NCBI GenBank assembly: GCA_910574715.1
Contig: CAJTCH010000004.1
Span: 136,588-200,587 of the forward strand
Source: Lachnospiraceae bacterium
GTDB taxonomy: Bacteria > Bacillota > Clostridia > Lachnospirales > Lachnospiraceae
Direction: 5' to 3'
DNA: 64,000 nucleotides
The position numbers and the translations under genes were made by a program. The notes under the pieces are model-generated. The model saw only the letters and a program-made list of their open reading frames with translations, did not search any database and was not told where the DNA came from. Shown one piece after another: positions 44,850 through 54,696 of the stretch (positions are counted from its first letter, which is position 1; every line of letters begins with the position of its first letter).

Positions 44850-45471
44850 GGGGTTAAAACCCTCGCCTTAAGGCGAAACCTTTAGGTCAACCCCATACCC
44901 TCAAGTTTAGAAAAAGTAAAAATAGAGATACTAAACATGAGGTGAAGAATATGGAGAATTATAGAAAATCGTCACATTGCACGTATGATATTAAGTATCA
45001 CTTGGTATGGATCACGAAATATAGAAAGCCAGTGATCATAGGAAAGATAGCCGTTCGGACAAGAGAATTGATCCGAATCGTGTGCCAAAGAAATGACGTA
45101 GAAATCCTGGCAGGACATGTGGGAACCGATCACATCCATATGTTAGTGTCAGTACCACCGCATTTGTCAGCAAGCAAATTGGTACAGTATATCAAGGGAG
45201 CAACATCCAGAAAGTTGCAAATGGAATATAAAGAATTGAACAAGCAATTTTGGGGACAACATTTGTGGGCAAGGGGATATTTTGTAGCAAGTAGTGGAAA
45301 TGTGACAGATGAAATTATCAAAGAGTATATCCAAAATCAAGATTTACAAGAGAAAACAAAAACGGACAACTTTGAGATAAGTTAAGTAGAAAAGGAAATA
45401 AGTGAAGAGGCGACAACTTTAGGCTGCTTCAGCAGCAAACCGAACCTACCGGCTTTAGCCGGTAGTGGTTC
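44850..45471 (+). mobile_element. IS200/IS605-type insertion sequence
   Basis: A tnpA gene flanked by the subterminal hairpins typical of this family instead of terminal inverted repeats. Left: GGGGTT (44850-44855) with AACCCC (44889-44894) enclosing the palindrome CGCCTTAAGGCG (44864-44875). Right: GAACC (45442-45446) with GGTTC (45467-45471) enclosing TACCGGC/GCCGGTA. The exact cleavage sites are not resolved; no accessory tnpB is present, so it is the IS200 form. Confidence 0.8.
44951..45385 (+). CDS. tnpA: IS200-type transposase TnpA
   Basis: HUH single-strand transposase of 144 residues: YRKSSHCTYDIKYHLVWITKYRKPV at the N terminus, the HUH motif in DHIHMLVSVPP, YIKGATSRKL, FWGQHLWARGYFVASSG and the catalytic Tyr in IIKEYIQNQ. 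It is full length and lacks frameshifts, so it may be active. ATG 44951 has GAGGTG 6 bases upstream; an in-frame GTG at 44942 overlaps that site. Confidence 0.93.
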   Translation: MENYRKSSHCTYDIKYHLVWITKYRKPVIIGKIAVRTRELIRIVCQRNDVEILAGHVGTDHIHMLVSVPPHLSASKLVQYIKGATSRKLQMEYKELNKQFWGQHLWARGYFVASSGNVTDEIIKEYIQNQDLQEKTKTDNFEIS

Positions 45472-45485
45472 AGTATATATGCAGG

Positions 45486-45824
45486 TTTGTCATTAGAAAA
45501 AGAGTATTATGTATTAATTATGATTTAAGTGAGGGCGTCCGATGCAGAAAAGTACATATGACTTTATAGAATAAACAAGAATAGGGAGTTATTTGCTGTT
45601 TCACTTGGAAATCTTGGTATTTTTAAATTGTTTAATTGAGAAGTTAAAATAGACAAGCAATGTTGCAATATAAGAATATGAAGAAAACTATGAGAACTTG
45701 CATATTTTTATGTCATTATTAGGGAGTATGTGATATAATTTATAATATTGGAGTGTTTGCTTTTTGCGAAAAGAAAGCTATGGAATTTTGCTTGGGGAGT
45801 TTATAGGTTTAGAGGAGAAGAAAA
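45486..45824 (+). promoter_or_regulatory. BREX leader region with extended -10 promoter
   Basis: AT-rich gap without a gene. The only clear signal is TGATATAAT at 45731-45739, an extended -10 (TG-n-TATAAT), with a second TATAAT at 45741-45746; no good -35 is seen. This is the likely promoter of the XRE-BREX operon. I see nothing else in 45486-45720. Confidence 0.5.
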
Positions 45825-46061
45825 TTGGATATTTGTTATAACAAATTATTTAAGATGCTGATTGATAAAGGGATGAAAAAGACAGAGTTTCGTAAGCAGG
45901 TAGGTATCAGTGAGGGTACGCTTGCAAAGCTGTCACGTAATGAAAATGTATCAATGGATGTAATTGTAAAAATATGCCGGAAAATGAATTGTACAGTAGA
46001 TGATATTTTAGATATTGTACCGAGTCCGGATTTTGGAATAGATAAGAGTATAGAATCATAA
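45825..46061 (+). CDS. XRE-family HTH regulator of the BREX operon
   Basis: Cro/CI-type DNA-binding protein of 78 residues: MDICYNKLFKMLIDKGMKKTEFRKQVGISEGTLAKLSRNENVSMDVIVKICRKMNCTVDDILDIV is a complete HTH_3 domain. Start TTG 45825 has AGAGGAGAAG upstream and matches where relatives begin; the next in-frame ATG (45855) would remove the first helix. It lies 19 bases before brxA and is probably an autoregulator of the defence operon. Similar small regulators accompany restriction-modification loci in Lachnospiraceae. Confidence 0.88.
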   Translation: MDICYNKLFKMLIDKGMKKTEFRKQVGISEGTLAKLSRNENVSMDVIVKICRKMNCTVDDILDIVPSPDFGIDKSIES

Positions 46062-46080
46062 TGGAAAGGTGCAAATACAC

Positions 46081-46683
46081 ATGGAAAGAAAAGAATATAG
46101 TGCTGGAGCAGTAAAGCATTCTTTTTGGTTTATGGAATTTCGTAATGAGGTAAAGCTGCTATCTGAAGGAAAGAGATTTGAAGAAATTAAAGAGTTATGC
46201 AGAAATGAAAATATATTTGCGGCATCTACCCCAGAGAGAGCTACACAGATTTTTAATACGGTATCGTCAAGAATAAAAGCGATAGGGGATAGTTTCTATC
46301 CAGTGTTTTTAGACGGAGATGTATCGACACAAAAGATTTTTAATCTTGCAGCTATTATGGTGAATGACACTTTATTTTTTGATTTTGTGTATGAGGTAAT
46401 ACGAGAGAAAATGATCATTGGAAGCAATGAGTATAAGCCAAGTGATTTAAATATTTTCTTTAAGGACAAGAAGTTACAGAGTGAGAAAGTAGCTGGATGG
46501 ACAGATGCTACATTTGCGAGATTGGGAAAGAATTACAAGACATTTTTATTTGAGGCAGGTGTGACAGACAAGGGTAAGGATGTCAGAAAAATCTTTAAAC
46601 CGATAATGGAACCGGATATGGAAAGATGGCTTATTGACAATGATATGGAGCAGGTAATAAAAGCTCTTTCGGGGGTAAGATGA
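46081..46683 (+). CDS. brxA: BREX protein BrxA (DUF1819)
   Basis: First core BREX gene, 200 residues, DUF1819 family; its structure in other systems resembles the RNA-binding NusB fold. EYSAGAVKHSFWFMEFRNEVKLLSEGKRFEEIKELCRNENIFAASTPERATQIFNTVSSRI and AIMVNDTLFFDFVYEVIREKMIIG are the recognisable blocks. ATG 46081 follows a GAAAGG site; an in-frame GTG (46069) is part of it. It overlaps brxB by 4 bases (ATGA). Confidence 0.92.
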   Translation: MERKEYSAGAVKHSFWFMEFRNEVKLLSEGKRFEEIKELCRNENIFAASTPERATQIFNTVSSRIKAIGDSFYPVFLDGDVSTQKIFNLAAIMVNDTLFFDFVYEVIREKMIIGSNEYKPSDLNIFFKDKKLQSEKVAGWTDATFARLGKNYKTFLFEAGVTDKGKDVRKIFKPIMEPDMERWLIDNDMEQVIKALSGVR

Positions 46684-47273
46684 TGACAAATATAGAAGAA
46701 CGATTAGATCAGATGGAAATGCTGATTAAGAAACCATCTTTCAGACAAACAAAGGGAAAAGCAAATGAGGTCAACTATTGGGTGTTTGATTATGCACCAG
46801 AGGATGAGCTGACAGTAAGAAATCGAATTGCCTATCTGAAAAATAAGAACATCAAAGGAACAGATGGTTTTGAGTTGGTGGTATATGATCTGTATGATTT
46901 AATCATAGAACATCTGCAGAGCAAGAACTTTATGGAAAAGTGTTACGCACAGGAAGAAAAGCGTGGCATTAAGAAATTGCAGGACGCAATCCAGCATACG
47001 CTAAAAATCACTGACAAGGAAAACCTGCTAGTAAAATATATTGCAGAGAATATACCGGAGAATGCAGTCGTGTTTCTGACTGGTGTGGGAAAGTGCTTCC
47101 CATTATTACAAGCTCCGGAAGTGTTTAACAAAATTCTCTACAATATGCCCCAGACTTTTGCCAGTGTACCAATGGTATTATTCTATCCGGGTACTTACAC
47201 TGAACAGGAGCTAATCATATTTAATGAATATCCGGAAGATAATTATTACCGGGCATTCCGATTGGTGCGATAG
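46680..47273 (+). CDS. brxB: BREX protein BrxB (DUF1788)
   Basis: DUF1788 family, 197 residues, of unknown molecular role but required in characterised BREX systems. Conserved features seen are the NYWVFDYAPEDELTVRNRIAYLKN segment, VVYDLYDLIIEHL, and the C-terminal FLTGVGKCFPLLQAPEVFNKI, then VPMVLFYPGTYTEQELIIFNEYPEDNYYRAFRLV. Translationally coupled to brxA. Confidence 0.92.
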   Translation: MMTNIEERLDQMEMLIKKPSFRQTKGKANEVNYWVFDYAPEDELTVRNRIAYLKNKNIKGTDGFELVVYDLYDLIIEHLQSKNFMEKCYAQEEKRGIKKLQDAIQHTLKITDKENLLVKYIAENIPENAVVFLTGVGKCFPLLQAPEVFNKILYNMPQTFASVPMVLFYPGTYTEQELIIFNEYPEDNYYRAFRLVR

Positions 47274-47296
47274 GAAGAAAAGAGAGGATACGGAGA

Positions 47297-50200
47297 ATGT
47301 TAATTAAAGAAATGTTTGAAAAAGAGATTGACCGTGATATACAGGGCGTAATCATTGTTGGTCAAAGCGAAGCAGAAAATGTAGCGCAGGAATTGGATGA
47401 ATATGTAGTAACAAAGGAATTGCAGAAGCACTTTGCAGATTTCTTTTCCGCATATAAAAAGGGCATTGCCGGAACTACTCCTAAAATGGGCGTATGGATT
47501 TCGGGTTTCTTTGGAAGTGGTAAATCTCACTTCTTAAAAATTCTTTCTTATTTGCTGGCAAATAAATCTGTGGGTGATAAAAAAGCCATAGATTATTTTG
47601 CAGATGACAGCCTTACCGAAAGTAAGCCAAAGATTGTAGACAGAATAGTGCTAGCAGATATGAAGCTGGCTGCTGATACAGATACGGATGTTGTGCTTTT
47701 CAACATTGATTCAAAAAGTGACTCAAACAGTAAGCAGAATAAGGATGCAATCGTTAATGTATTCTTAAAAGTATTTAATGAAATGCAGGGCTTTTGTGGA
47801 GCAATGCCTTTCTTGGCAGATTTGGAAAGAAAGCTGACAGAGGAAGGACAATACAACGAGTTCAAACAGAAGTTTGAAGAAGTGTATGGAGAGGCATGGG
47901 AAGATTCCAGACAGGACTTTGATTTCATTCAGGATGATGTAGTGGAAGTCCTTACAGGGATGGATTTCATGAGTGAGGCAGCTGCACGTAACTGGTGTGA
48001 AAAAGCAGCCGAACCATATCAGATTAGTATTGAAGATTTTGCAAAACGAGTGAAAGCATACATTGACCGAAAGGGTAATAATCATCATGTAGTATTTTTG
48101 GTAGATGAAATTGGTCAGTATATTGGAGAAGACTCAAAACTCATGTTAAATTTACAGACCGTGACCGAAGAACTTGGCAAGGAATGTATGGGTAAGGCAT
48201 GGGTTATTGTGACCAGCCAGCAGGATATTGATTCGGTAACAAAGGTAAAGGGTAATGACTTCTCAAAAATTCAGGGACGTTTTGATACAAGATTGTCTTT
48301 ATCGTCTGCTAATGTGGATGAAGTAATCAAGAAAAGAATTTTGGAAAAGAAAGAGACTCCTGCACAGACCTTACGCCTGTTATACGGTCAGAAGACTACC
48401 ATTATCAAGAACCTAATTACATTTAATGATGGAGTGGAAAAGAAGCTGTATGCAGATGAAAATGATTTTGCGTGCGTTTATCCGTTTGTACCTTATCAGT
48501 TCAATTTGCTTGCAAGCGTACTAACATCCATTCGTACCCACGGTGCATCCGGAAAGCACTTGTCTGAAGGAGAGCGTTCCATGTTGGCAATGTTCAAAGA
48601 GTCAGCTATGGAATATAAGGAATGTGAAGTTGGAACAATTATTCCATTTTATGCATTTTATGATGCACTTGAAAATTTTTTAGACCACAGCCACCGTGGA
48701 GTTATTATCCGGGCATATGAAAATGACATGATCAATCCGGAACATAAAGAAAAAGTATTTGCCGTGGATGTCTTAAAAGTACTTTTCATGATTAAATATG
48801 TTGATAAAGTAGTCATGGCGAATATCGACAATATCACAAGTCTTATGGCATCCAATATTGATGATGACAGAATTGCCCTGAAGGAAAAAGTGGAAGATGC
48901 ATTGAAAGTATTGATGCGCCAGAACCTTGTACAGAAGAACGGGGATATTTATGTATTCCTTACTGACGAAGAACAGGAAATCAATAGAGAGATTGAAAGC
49001 CAGAGCGTAGAGATGGCAGAGATTATCAATAAAGTATCTGAAATGATTTTCGAGGATATTTTTACAGATAAGAAATATAAATACCCTGCATTCAATGGCA
49101 GATACTCATTTAATTTTAATCAGATCGTAGATGACAGACCTTATAAGCCTACACAGAATTTTGATGTTGGAGTGCGTATTCTTACCCCCGCATCTGATTA
49201 TGGTACGGACGAAACAACACTTAGAATGGTATCCGGACAGGGCAGGGAAGTTTTGGCTGTTTTACCGGATGACCGTGCTTTCATGGATGAGATACAGAGA
49301 TATTTAAAGATTGAAAAATTCTTACGTTTAAATACATCCTCTGCATTATCCAAGTATGAGAGTATCAAGGAAGCAAAGAGACTTGAAATGCGAGAGCGTA
49401 ACGCGAATGCCAAACTGTTCCTGACAGAATCGTTAAAGGATGCTGTTATCTATGTGAATGGGGATCGGGCGCAGATAAGCGCAAAAGAAGTCTCTGCAAG
49501 AATTAATGAAGCTCTTGGCAGATTAGTAAAGACTGTATATCACAAGTTAGATTATATTGATGCAGCTATGGGAGAGGATGAAATTAGAAAGCTTTTAAGG
49601 ACCAGCAATCAGATTACCCTTAATCTGGAAGGTGGTACAGAGCCTAATATTCATGCACTTGATGATGTATTACAGTATGTTGCAGGTAATAGTCGGATGC
49701 ACGTTAAGACATCTATGAAATCCATCAAGGACAGATTTATGAAAGCACCTTATGGATTTGTGGAAGATGATGTTCAGTGGCTTGTGGCAAAACTCTTTAA
49801 GAGGGGAGAACTGTCTTTCTCTGTTAATGGTGCAAGCGTTACCATGATGAATAAAGATGTAGAGGAAATCATCAACTATATAACTAAGAAAGCCTTTGTT
49901 GAAAAGCTGATGATGGAGGAACGTGTCCGTGTGCAAGATAAGGATAAAAAGGTAGTCAGGGACGTCCTTAAAGAGCTGTTCCATACAAGCAGCCCATCTG
50001 ATGATGAGGATGCAGTTATGAATTATTTCATATCCTTTGCAAATAAACTCATTACAGAACTTAGGGTTATGAAAAAGGATTATGACAGAGCTAAGTATCC
50101 GGGATTAAAAGTGATTGAAGAAGGTATCAGGATAATGTCTGACATTGTGCAGATTCAGTCTCCGGTAGAGTTTTTCCAAACAGTATCAAAGAAGCAGGAT

Positions 50201-50971
50201 GACTTGCTTGATTTTGCAGAAGACTATGAACCAATTAAGGCATTTTTCACAGGAGAGCAGGAAGGCATTTTTGATAAATCACTGTTGTATTTGGAAAAAT
50301 ATGATGACAGTAAAACTTATATTGTAGATGCAGAACTGGAGAGTGTTGTAGATGAAATTAGGACGATTGTAAAGAAAGACAAGCCATTTTCAGATATTCC
50401 AAAGCTTCCGGAACTTTTAAAACAGTTTACAGATTCTTATTCAAAAGTATTGGACGAACAGCTTGCGCCTGTACTTGCGTCTGTGGCAGAATCCCAGAAA
50501 CGAGTGTTTGAGGTATTGAATACAAAAGAATATAAGGAAAGCAAAATCAATCTATATAATGATATGTTCTTTGAAATACAGAATGGTGCAGAAAGTTGTA
50601 CCAATGTATCTACACTAAGAGGTTATGCAGATCGAGCAGAAGCACTAAAAATCCGTCTTCTGAATGAAATGGATAAGATGGATCAGGATATTGCATTGAA
50701 AAAAGCTGAGGAAGTCAGAAAGAAACTTGAAGCAGAAGCAAAAGAAAACGGACGGTATGATACAGATTTGATAGAGCAGCAGGTAAGCAAGGTTGCAGAA
50801 GAAAATGGATATCATTCACAACATATTAAAAATGTGACATTCAAAAAAATTAGTAAATCCTCATCATGGAGGATCGAATCAGTGGAAGATTTGGACAAGC
50901 ATTTAAATGAATTGCGGAGTAATTTGCTGTTGGAATTGGCTGATAATACAATTGTGAATGTTGAGTTTTGA
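47297..50971 (+). CDS. brxC: BREX ATPase BrxC
   Basis: Large P-loop ATPase of 1224 residues, as expected for type I BrxC (PglY-like). Walker A is GFFGSGKSHFL (about 70-80), preceded by KMGVWISG; Walker B is VVFLVDEIGQYIGEDSKL. Further family blocks include GRFDTRLSLSSANVDEVIKKRILEKK and YPFVPYQFNLLASVLTSIRTHGASGKHLSEGERSMLAMF. The C-terminal third is helical and ends LNELRSNLLLELADNTIVNVEF. It is needed in the defence complex together with PglX and PglZ. Confidence 0.95.
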   Translation: MLIKEMFEKEIDRDIQGVIIVGQSEAENVAQELDEYVVTKELQKHFADFFSAYKKGIAGTTPKMGVWISGFFGSGKSHFLKILSYLLANKSVGDKKAIDYFADDSLTESKPKIVDRIVLADMKLAADTDTDVVLFNIDSKSDSNSKQNKDAIVNVFLKVFNEMQGFCGAMPFLADLERKLTEEGQYNEFKQKFEEVYGEAWEDSRQDFDFIQDDVVEVLTGMDFMSEAAARNWCEKAAEPYQISIEDFAKRVKAYIDRKGNNHHVVFLVDEIGQYIGEDSKLMLNLQTVTEELGKECMGKAWVIVTSQQDIDSVTKVKGNDFSKIQGRFDTRLSLSSANVDEVIKKRILEKKETPAQTLRLLYGQKTTIIKNLITFNDGVEKKLYADENDFACVYPFVPYQFNLLASVLTSIRTHGASGKHLSEGERSMLAMFKESAMEYKECEVGTIIPFYAFYDALENFLDHSHRGVIIRAYENDMINPEHKEKVFAVDVLKVLFMIKYVDKVVMANIDNITSLMASNIDDDRIALKEKVEDALKVLMRQNLVQKNGDIYVFLTDEEQEINREIESQSVEMAEIINKVSEMIFEDIFTDKKYKYPAFNGRYSFNFNQIVDDRPYKPTQNFDVGVRILTPASDYGTDETTLRMVSGQGREVLAVLPDDRAFMDEIQRYLKIEKFLRLNTSSALSKYESIKEAKRLEMRERNANAKLFLTESLKDAVIYVNGDRAQISAKEVSARINEALGRLVKTVYHKLDYIDAAMGEDEIRKLLRTSNQITLNLEGGTEPNIHALDDVLQYVAGNSRMHVKTSMKSIKDRFMKAPYGFVEDDVQWLVAKLFKRGELSFSVNGASVTMMNKDVEEIINYITKKAFVEKLMMEERVRVQDKDKKVVRDVLKELFHTSSPSDDEDAVMNYFISFANKLITELRVMKKDYDRAKYPGLKVIEEGIRIMSDIVQIQSPVEFFQTVSKKQDDLLDFAEDYEPIKAFFTGEQEGIFDKSLLYLEKYDDSKTYIVDAELESVVDEIRTIVKKDKPFSDIPKLPELLKQFTDSYSKVLDEQLAPVLASVAESQKRVFEVLNTKEYKESKINLYNDMFFEIQNGAESCTNVSTLRGYADRAEALKIRLLNEMDKMDQDIALKKAEEVRKKLEAEAKENGRYDTDLIEQQVSKVAEENGYHSQHIKNVTFKKISKSSSWRIESVEDLDKHLNELRSNLLLELADNTIVNVEF

Positions 50972-51024
50972 TAACCCATCCATTTAAATGATTAATATGG
51001 ATAAAAAGTAGAAAGGCGTAAACA

Positions 51025-54000
51025 ATGGATAAGACAGCCATAAAGAATTTCTCTATTTGGGCGAGAAATAAACTGATTGCAGACATTACATATAAAGCAG
51101 GACTGTTGGGTATAACAGAGGAGAGTATAAAGGATGCACTGCCTCAGTCTACACAGGATGCAGAATTTTATGATATTGGAACGAAAGAGCCGTATGCCAT
51201 TCATGGCGAAGAAATGAAACAGCGTAAAGAATTGGTAAGCGTAATTCGGAAAAAAGCGTCCCAGTTGGAATACAAAGATGCATACCGGAACGTGATAGAA
51301 GAAGTGGCATATACATGGTTCAATCGACTTATCGCAATACGCTTTATGGAAGTCAACGACTATATGCCAGCACATATCCGTGTACTTTCATCTGAAAGCA
51401 TACCATCTAAAGACGGATGGACGAAACTGGAGCCGGATTTGGTTACAACTCCATTTGATGCAGAAATCGAGTTTACGCAGCAAGAAACAGAACACATTAT
51501 GCAGATGAAAAATGATAATCAGGTGGATGCACTTTTCCGTCTCCTGTTTATCAAACAGTGCAATGCGCTCAATGCTTATTTGCCGAAATTATTTGAAAAG
51601 ACATCTGATTATACAGAATTGCTATTGAATATATCTGTCACTGATCAGGATGGAATCGTATATCATTTGACACATGACATCAAGGAAGATGATTTTAATA
51701 TCAGTAATGTTGGAGAGGATGGAAAGCCAACCGGACAGGTTGAAATCATTGGATGGATGTACCAGTATTATAATACAGAGCCGAAAGATGAGACATTTGC
51801 GCTGCTGAAAAAGAATGTGAAAATTACTAAGGAGCGTATTCCGGCAGCTACACAACTTTTTACACCGGACTGGATTGTGCGCTATATGGTAGAGAACAGT
51901 GTCGGAAGACTGTGGATAGAAGGACATGAGAATGAAGAACTGAAAGGGGGATGGAAATACTACCTTGATGAGGCAAAGCAGGAAGCGGATGTTGAGGAAC
52001 AACTGAAATCTATTCGGGAAGAATATAAAAATATCAAACCGGAAGAAATCAAGGTAATTGATCCGTGCATGGGCAGCGGTCACATTCTTGTGTATGCCTT
52101 TGATGTTCTGATGCAGATCTATGAAAGCTATGGATATAGCCAGAGGGATGCTGCAAAGAGTATTGTCAAGAACAATATTTACGGACTGGATATAGATGAT
52201 CGTGCATTCCAACTTGCCTATTTTGCAATTATGATGAAAGCCCGTTCCTATAACAGAAGATTTTTGACTCTTGGAATAGAGCCTAATTTGTGTGCAATAC
52301 AGGAGAGTAACGGTATACAGTATGATAAGGATATGGGGGATTTTCTGCTTAGTGAAGAGCATAGAGAAACGTTACAGTACTTATTACATACTTTCGTGGA
52401 TGCTAAGGAGTATGGTTCAATACTCAATGTAGAGAAGCGTGATTATGATGAATTCTTGAAAGCATGGGAGCAGACAGCAGAGGAAACACTTGAAAATGTG
52501 GTAATGATTGCTTGGTATAATGAATGTAATCAGATAGTACCTACTTTGGCAAAACAGGCAAAAATACTCTCGGAAAAGTATGAATCTGTTGTAACAAACC
52601 CTCCTTATATGGGAAGTAGTGGCATGAATAACAAGTTACAAATATATACTAAACAATTTTTCCCAGACAGTAAGTTAGATATGTTTGCTGTATATATAGA
52701 AAGATGTAATACTTTCTGTGCTAAGAATGCTTATCAGGCAATGATAACACAACAATCGTGGATGTTTTTAACGAGTTTCGATAGATTAAGAGAGAAGATT
52801 TTACAGAATACGATAATATGTATGGCACATCAAGGCGCAAGGGGATTTGATGAAATAAGTGGGGAAGTCGTACAGACAGTAGCTTTTATTATTAGAAAAT
52901 GTAATCTTGAGGGATACATTTCAAATAATGCTCGTCTGGTTAATTATCCATCCCAATTTGAGAAAGAGAAAGGATATTTACGACATGAAAACGAGTACAT
53001 AGTATCAAATTCTCGATATAAAACTATACCGGGGAATTCTATAATATATTGGGTATCATCAAGAGCAATACAATCATTCAATGAAGATTTACTTGAAAAT
53101 CACGTGGAAATAAAGCAGGGAGTTGCAACATCAGATAATAACAGATTTCTTAGAATTTGGTATGAGGTAGACAAACAAAAAATAGGTTTCGATCTAAAAA
53201 GAAAAGATGCGATTGAGAGTGAATATAAGTGGTTTCCGTATAATAAAGGAGGTACCGCTATAAGGTGGTATGGAAACAATAATTATATTGTTAATTATGG
53301 GCATGATGGCAAGGAAATGAAAGAGTTTCATGAAGAACTCAACAAAACACATCCTGGTGGTCGATTAAAAAATCAAGAGTATTATTTTAGAGAAGGATTT
53401 ACTTGGTCAGCATTATCAAATATATTTGCAGTACGTTACTGTCCGACAGGATTCGTATTTGATACGAAAGGTTCTATGGGATTCGCTGAAAATGGTGATG
53501 AATTATACTTTTATATGGGATTGTTAAATTCTGTAGTAGGAAGATTTTGGCTTAGTTTACTTGCACCAACACTTGATTTCAATCCAATTTCTTTAAGGCA
53601 CATACCTGTAAAAATTGGAATACAAGATAGGAATAAAGTAATAGAGAGTGTAAAGAAATGTATTTCTATAAGTAAAGAAATTTGGGATTCTAAAGAAATA
53701 TCATGGAACTTTACAAAAAATCCAGTTGCTAAGAGACAAGATCATACAGTGGAAGATGCTGTAAAACAAACATTAGAATATTACAATAAAACTTTAGCTG
53801 ATATTGGAATCATAGAAAAAGAGATAGATACAATATTCATAGAAGCATATGATTTAGTAGAGGAGATTGCAGATTATGATGATAGTAGGAATAAAATATT
53901 ATCTGTATATACAGAGAAAGACGTTATTGAGCAGTTAATATCATTTGCCGTTGGATGTATGTTTGGAAGATACGATATTGACAAAGAAGGAACTATATTT

Positions 54001-54666
54001 GCAGGGGGTAAGTGGGATAATTCAGTTTACAATGCCTACATACCTGATAAAGATAATATTATTCCTATAACAGACGAAGAATATTTTGGAGATGATATTG
54101 TTGGACGATTTATAGATATAATATCACTAATATATGGGAAAACATATCTTGAAAAAAACATTGAGTATATTGCGAATATATTAGATTGTAAAGGAAATTC
54201 TGCCCGAGAAAAGATTAGATATTATTTTATAAATGATTTTTATAACGCACATTGTAGTATGTATACTGTCACAGGTGCAGGTAAGCGTCCTATATATTGG
54301 CTATTTGATTCCGGTAAACAAAATGGTTTCAAAGCGCTCATCTATATGCACCGTTATAATGCTGATACAATTGGAAATTTGCGTGTAGATTATTTACATC
54401 GAATGGAACGCATTTATGAAAGTGAAATCAACCGTATGCAGGATACAATTGACAATAGTAGTAATGCAAGGGAAGTAACAAAGGTATCCAAGCGTAAAGA
54501 AAAATTGCAAAAACAGCTCAAAGAATGCCGAGAGTATGATGAAAAGATTGGACACTTGGCATTATCCCGAATAGAAATTGATTTGGATGACGGCGTTAAG
54601 GTAAACTATGAAAAAGTGCAGACTGCGAAGGATGGAAAGAAGTATCAGGTGTTGGCAAAGATATAA
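51025..54666 (+). CDS. pglX: BREX adenine-specific DNA methyltransferase PglX
   Basis: N6-adenine methyltransferase of 1213 residues that marks host DNA and confers BREX specificity. SAM-binding motif I is IDPCMGSGHILVYAFDVL (about residue 345), and the catalytic motif is TNPPYMGSSG (Asn525). The stretch after the catalytic motif, about residues 530-1080 (bases 52,600-54,260), is markedly more AT-rich than the ends and should be the target-recognition region; the tail (FKALIYMHRYNADTIGNLRVDYLHRMERIYESEI) is conserved again. No frameshift or homopolymer break seen. It is followed 30 bases later by the inserted ATPase gene rather than by pglZ. Confidence 0.95.
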   Translation: MDKTAIKNFSIWARNKLIADITYKAGLLGITEESIKDALPQSTQDAEFYDIGTKEPYAIHGEEMKQRKELVSVIRKKASQLEYKDAYRNVIEEVAYTWFNRLIAIRFMEVNDYMPAHIRVLSSESIPSKDGWTKLEPDLVTTPFDAEIEFTQQETEHIMQMKNDNQVDALFRLLFIKQCNALNAYLPKLFEKTSDYTELLLNISVTDQDGIVYHLTHDIKEDDFNISNVGEDGKPTGQVEIIGWMYQYYNTEPKDETFALLKKNVKITKERIPAATQLFTPDWIVRYMVENSVGRLWIEGHENEELKGGWKYYLDEAKQEADVEEQLKSIREEYKNIKPEEIKVIDPCMGSGHILVYAFDVLMQIYESYGYSQRDAAKSIVKNNIYGLDIDDRAFQLAYFAIMMKARSYNRRFLTLGIEPNLCAIQESNGIQYDKDMGDFLLSEEHRETLQYLLHTFVDAKEYGSILNVEKRDYDEFLKAWEQTAEETLENVVMIAWYNECNQIVPTLAKQAKILSEKYESVVTNPPYMGSSGMNNKLQIYTKQFFPDSKLDMFAVYIERCNTFCAKNAYQAMITQQSWMFLTSFDRLREKILQNTIICMAHQGARGFDEISGEVVQTVAFIIRKCNLEGYISNNARLVNYPSQFEKEKGYLRHENEYIVSNSRYKTIPGNSIIYWVSSRAIQSFNEDLLENHVEIKQGVATSDNNRFLRIWYEVDKQKIGFDLKRKDAIESEYKWFPYNKGGTAIRWYGNNNYIVNYGHDGKEMKEFHEELNKTHPGGRLKNQEYYFREGFTWSALSNIFAVRYCPTGFVFDTKGSMGFAENGDELYFYMGLLNSVVGRFWLSLLAPTLDFNPISLRHIPVKIGIQDRNKVIESVKKCISISKEIWDSKEISWNFTKNPVAKRQDHTVEDAVKQTLEYYNKTLADIGIIEKEIDTIFIEAYDLVEEIADYDDSRNKILSVYTEKDVIEQLISFAVGCMFGRYDIDKEGTIFAGGKWDNSVYNAYIPDKDNIIPITDEEYFGDDIVGRFIDIISLIYGKTYLEKNIEYIANILDCKGNSAREKIRYYFINDFYNAHCSMYTVTGAGKRPIYWLFDSGKQNGFKALIYMHRYNADTIGNLRVDYLHRMERIYESEINRMQDTIDNSSNAREVTKVSKRKEKLQKQLKECREYDEKIGHLALSRIEIDLDDGVKVNYEKVQTAKDGKKYQVLAKI

Positions 54667-54696
54667 GACAATTTTTGAAAGGAATAGGGTTAATTT

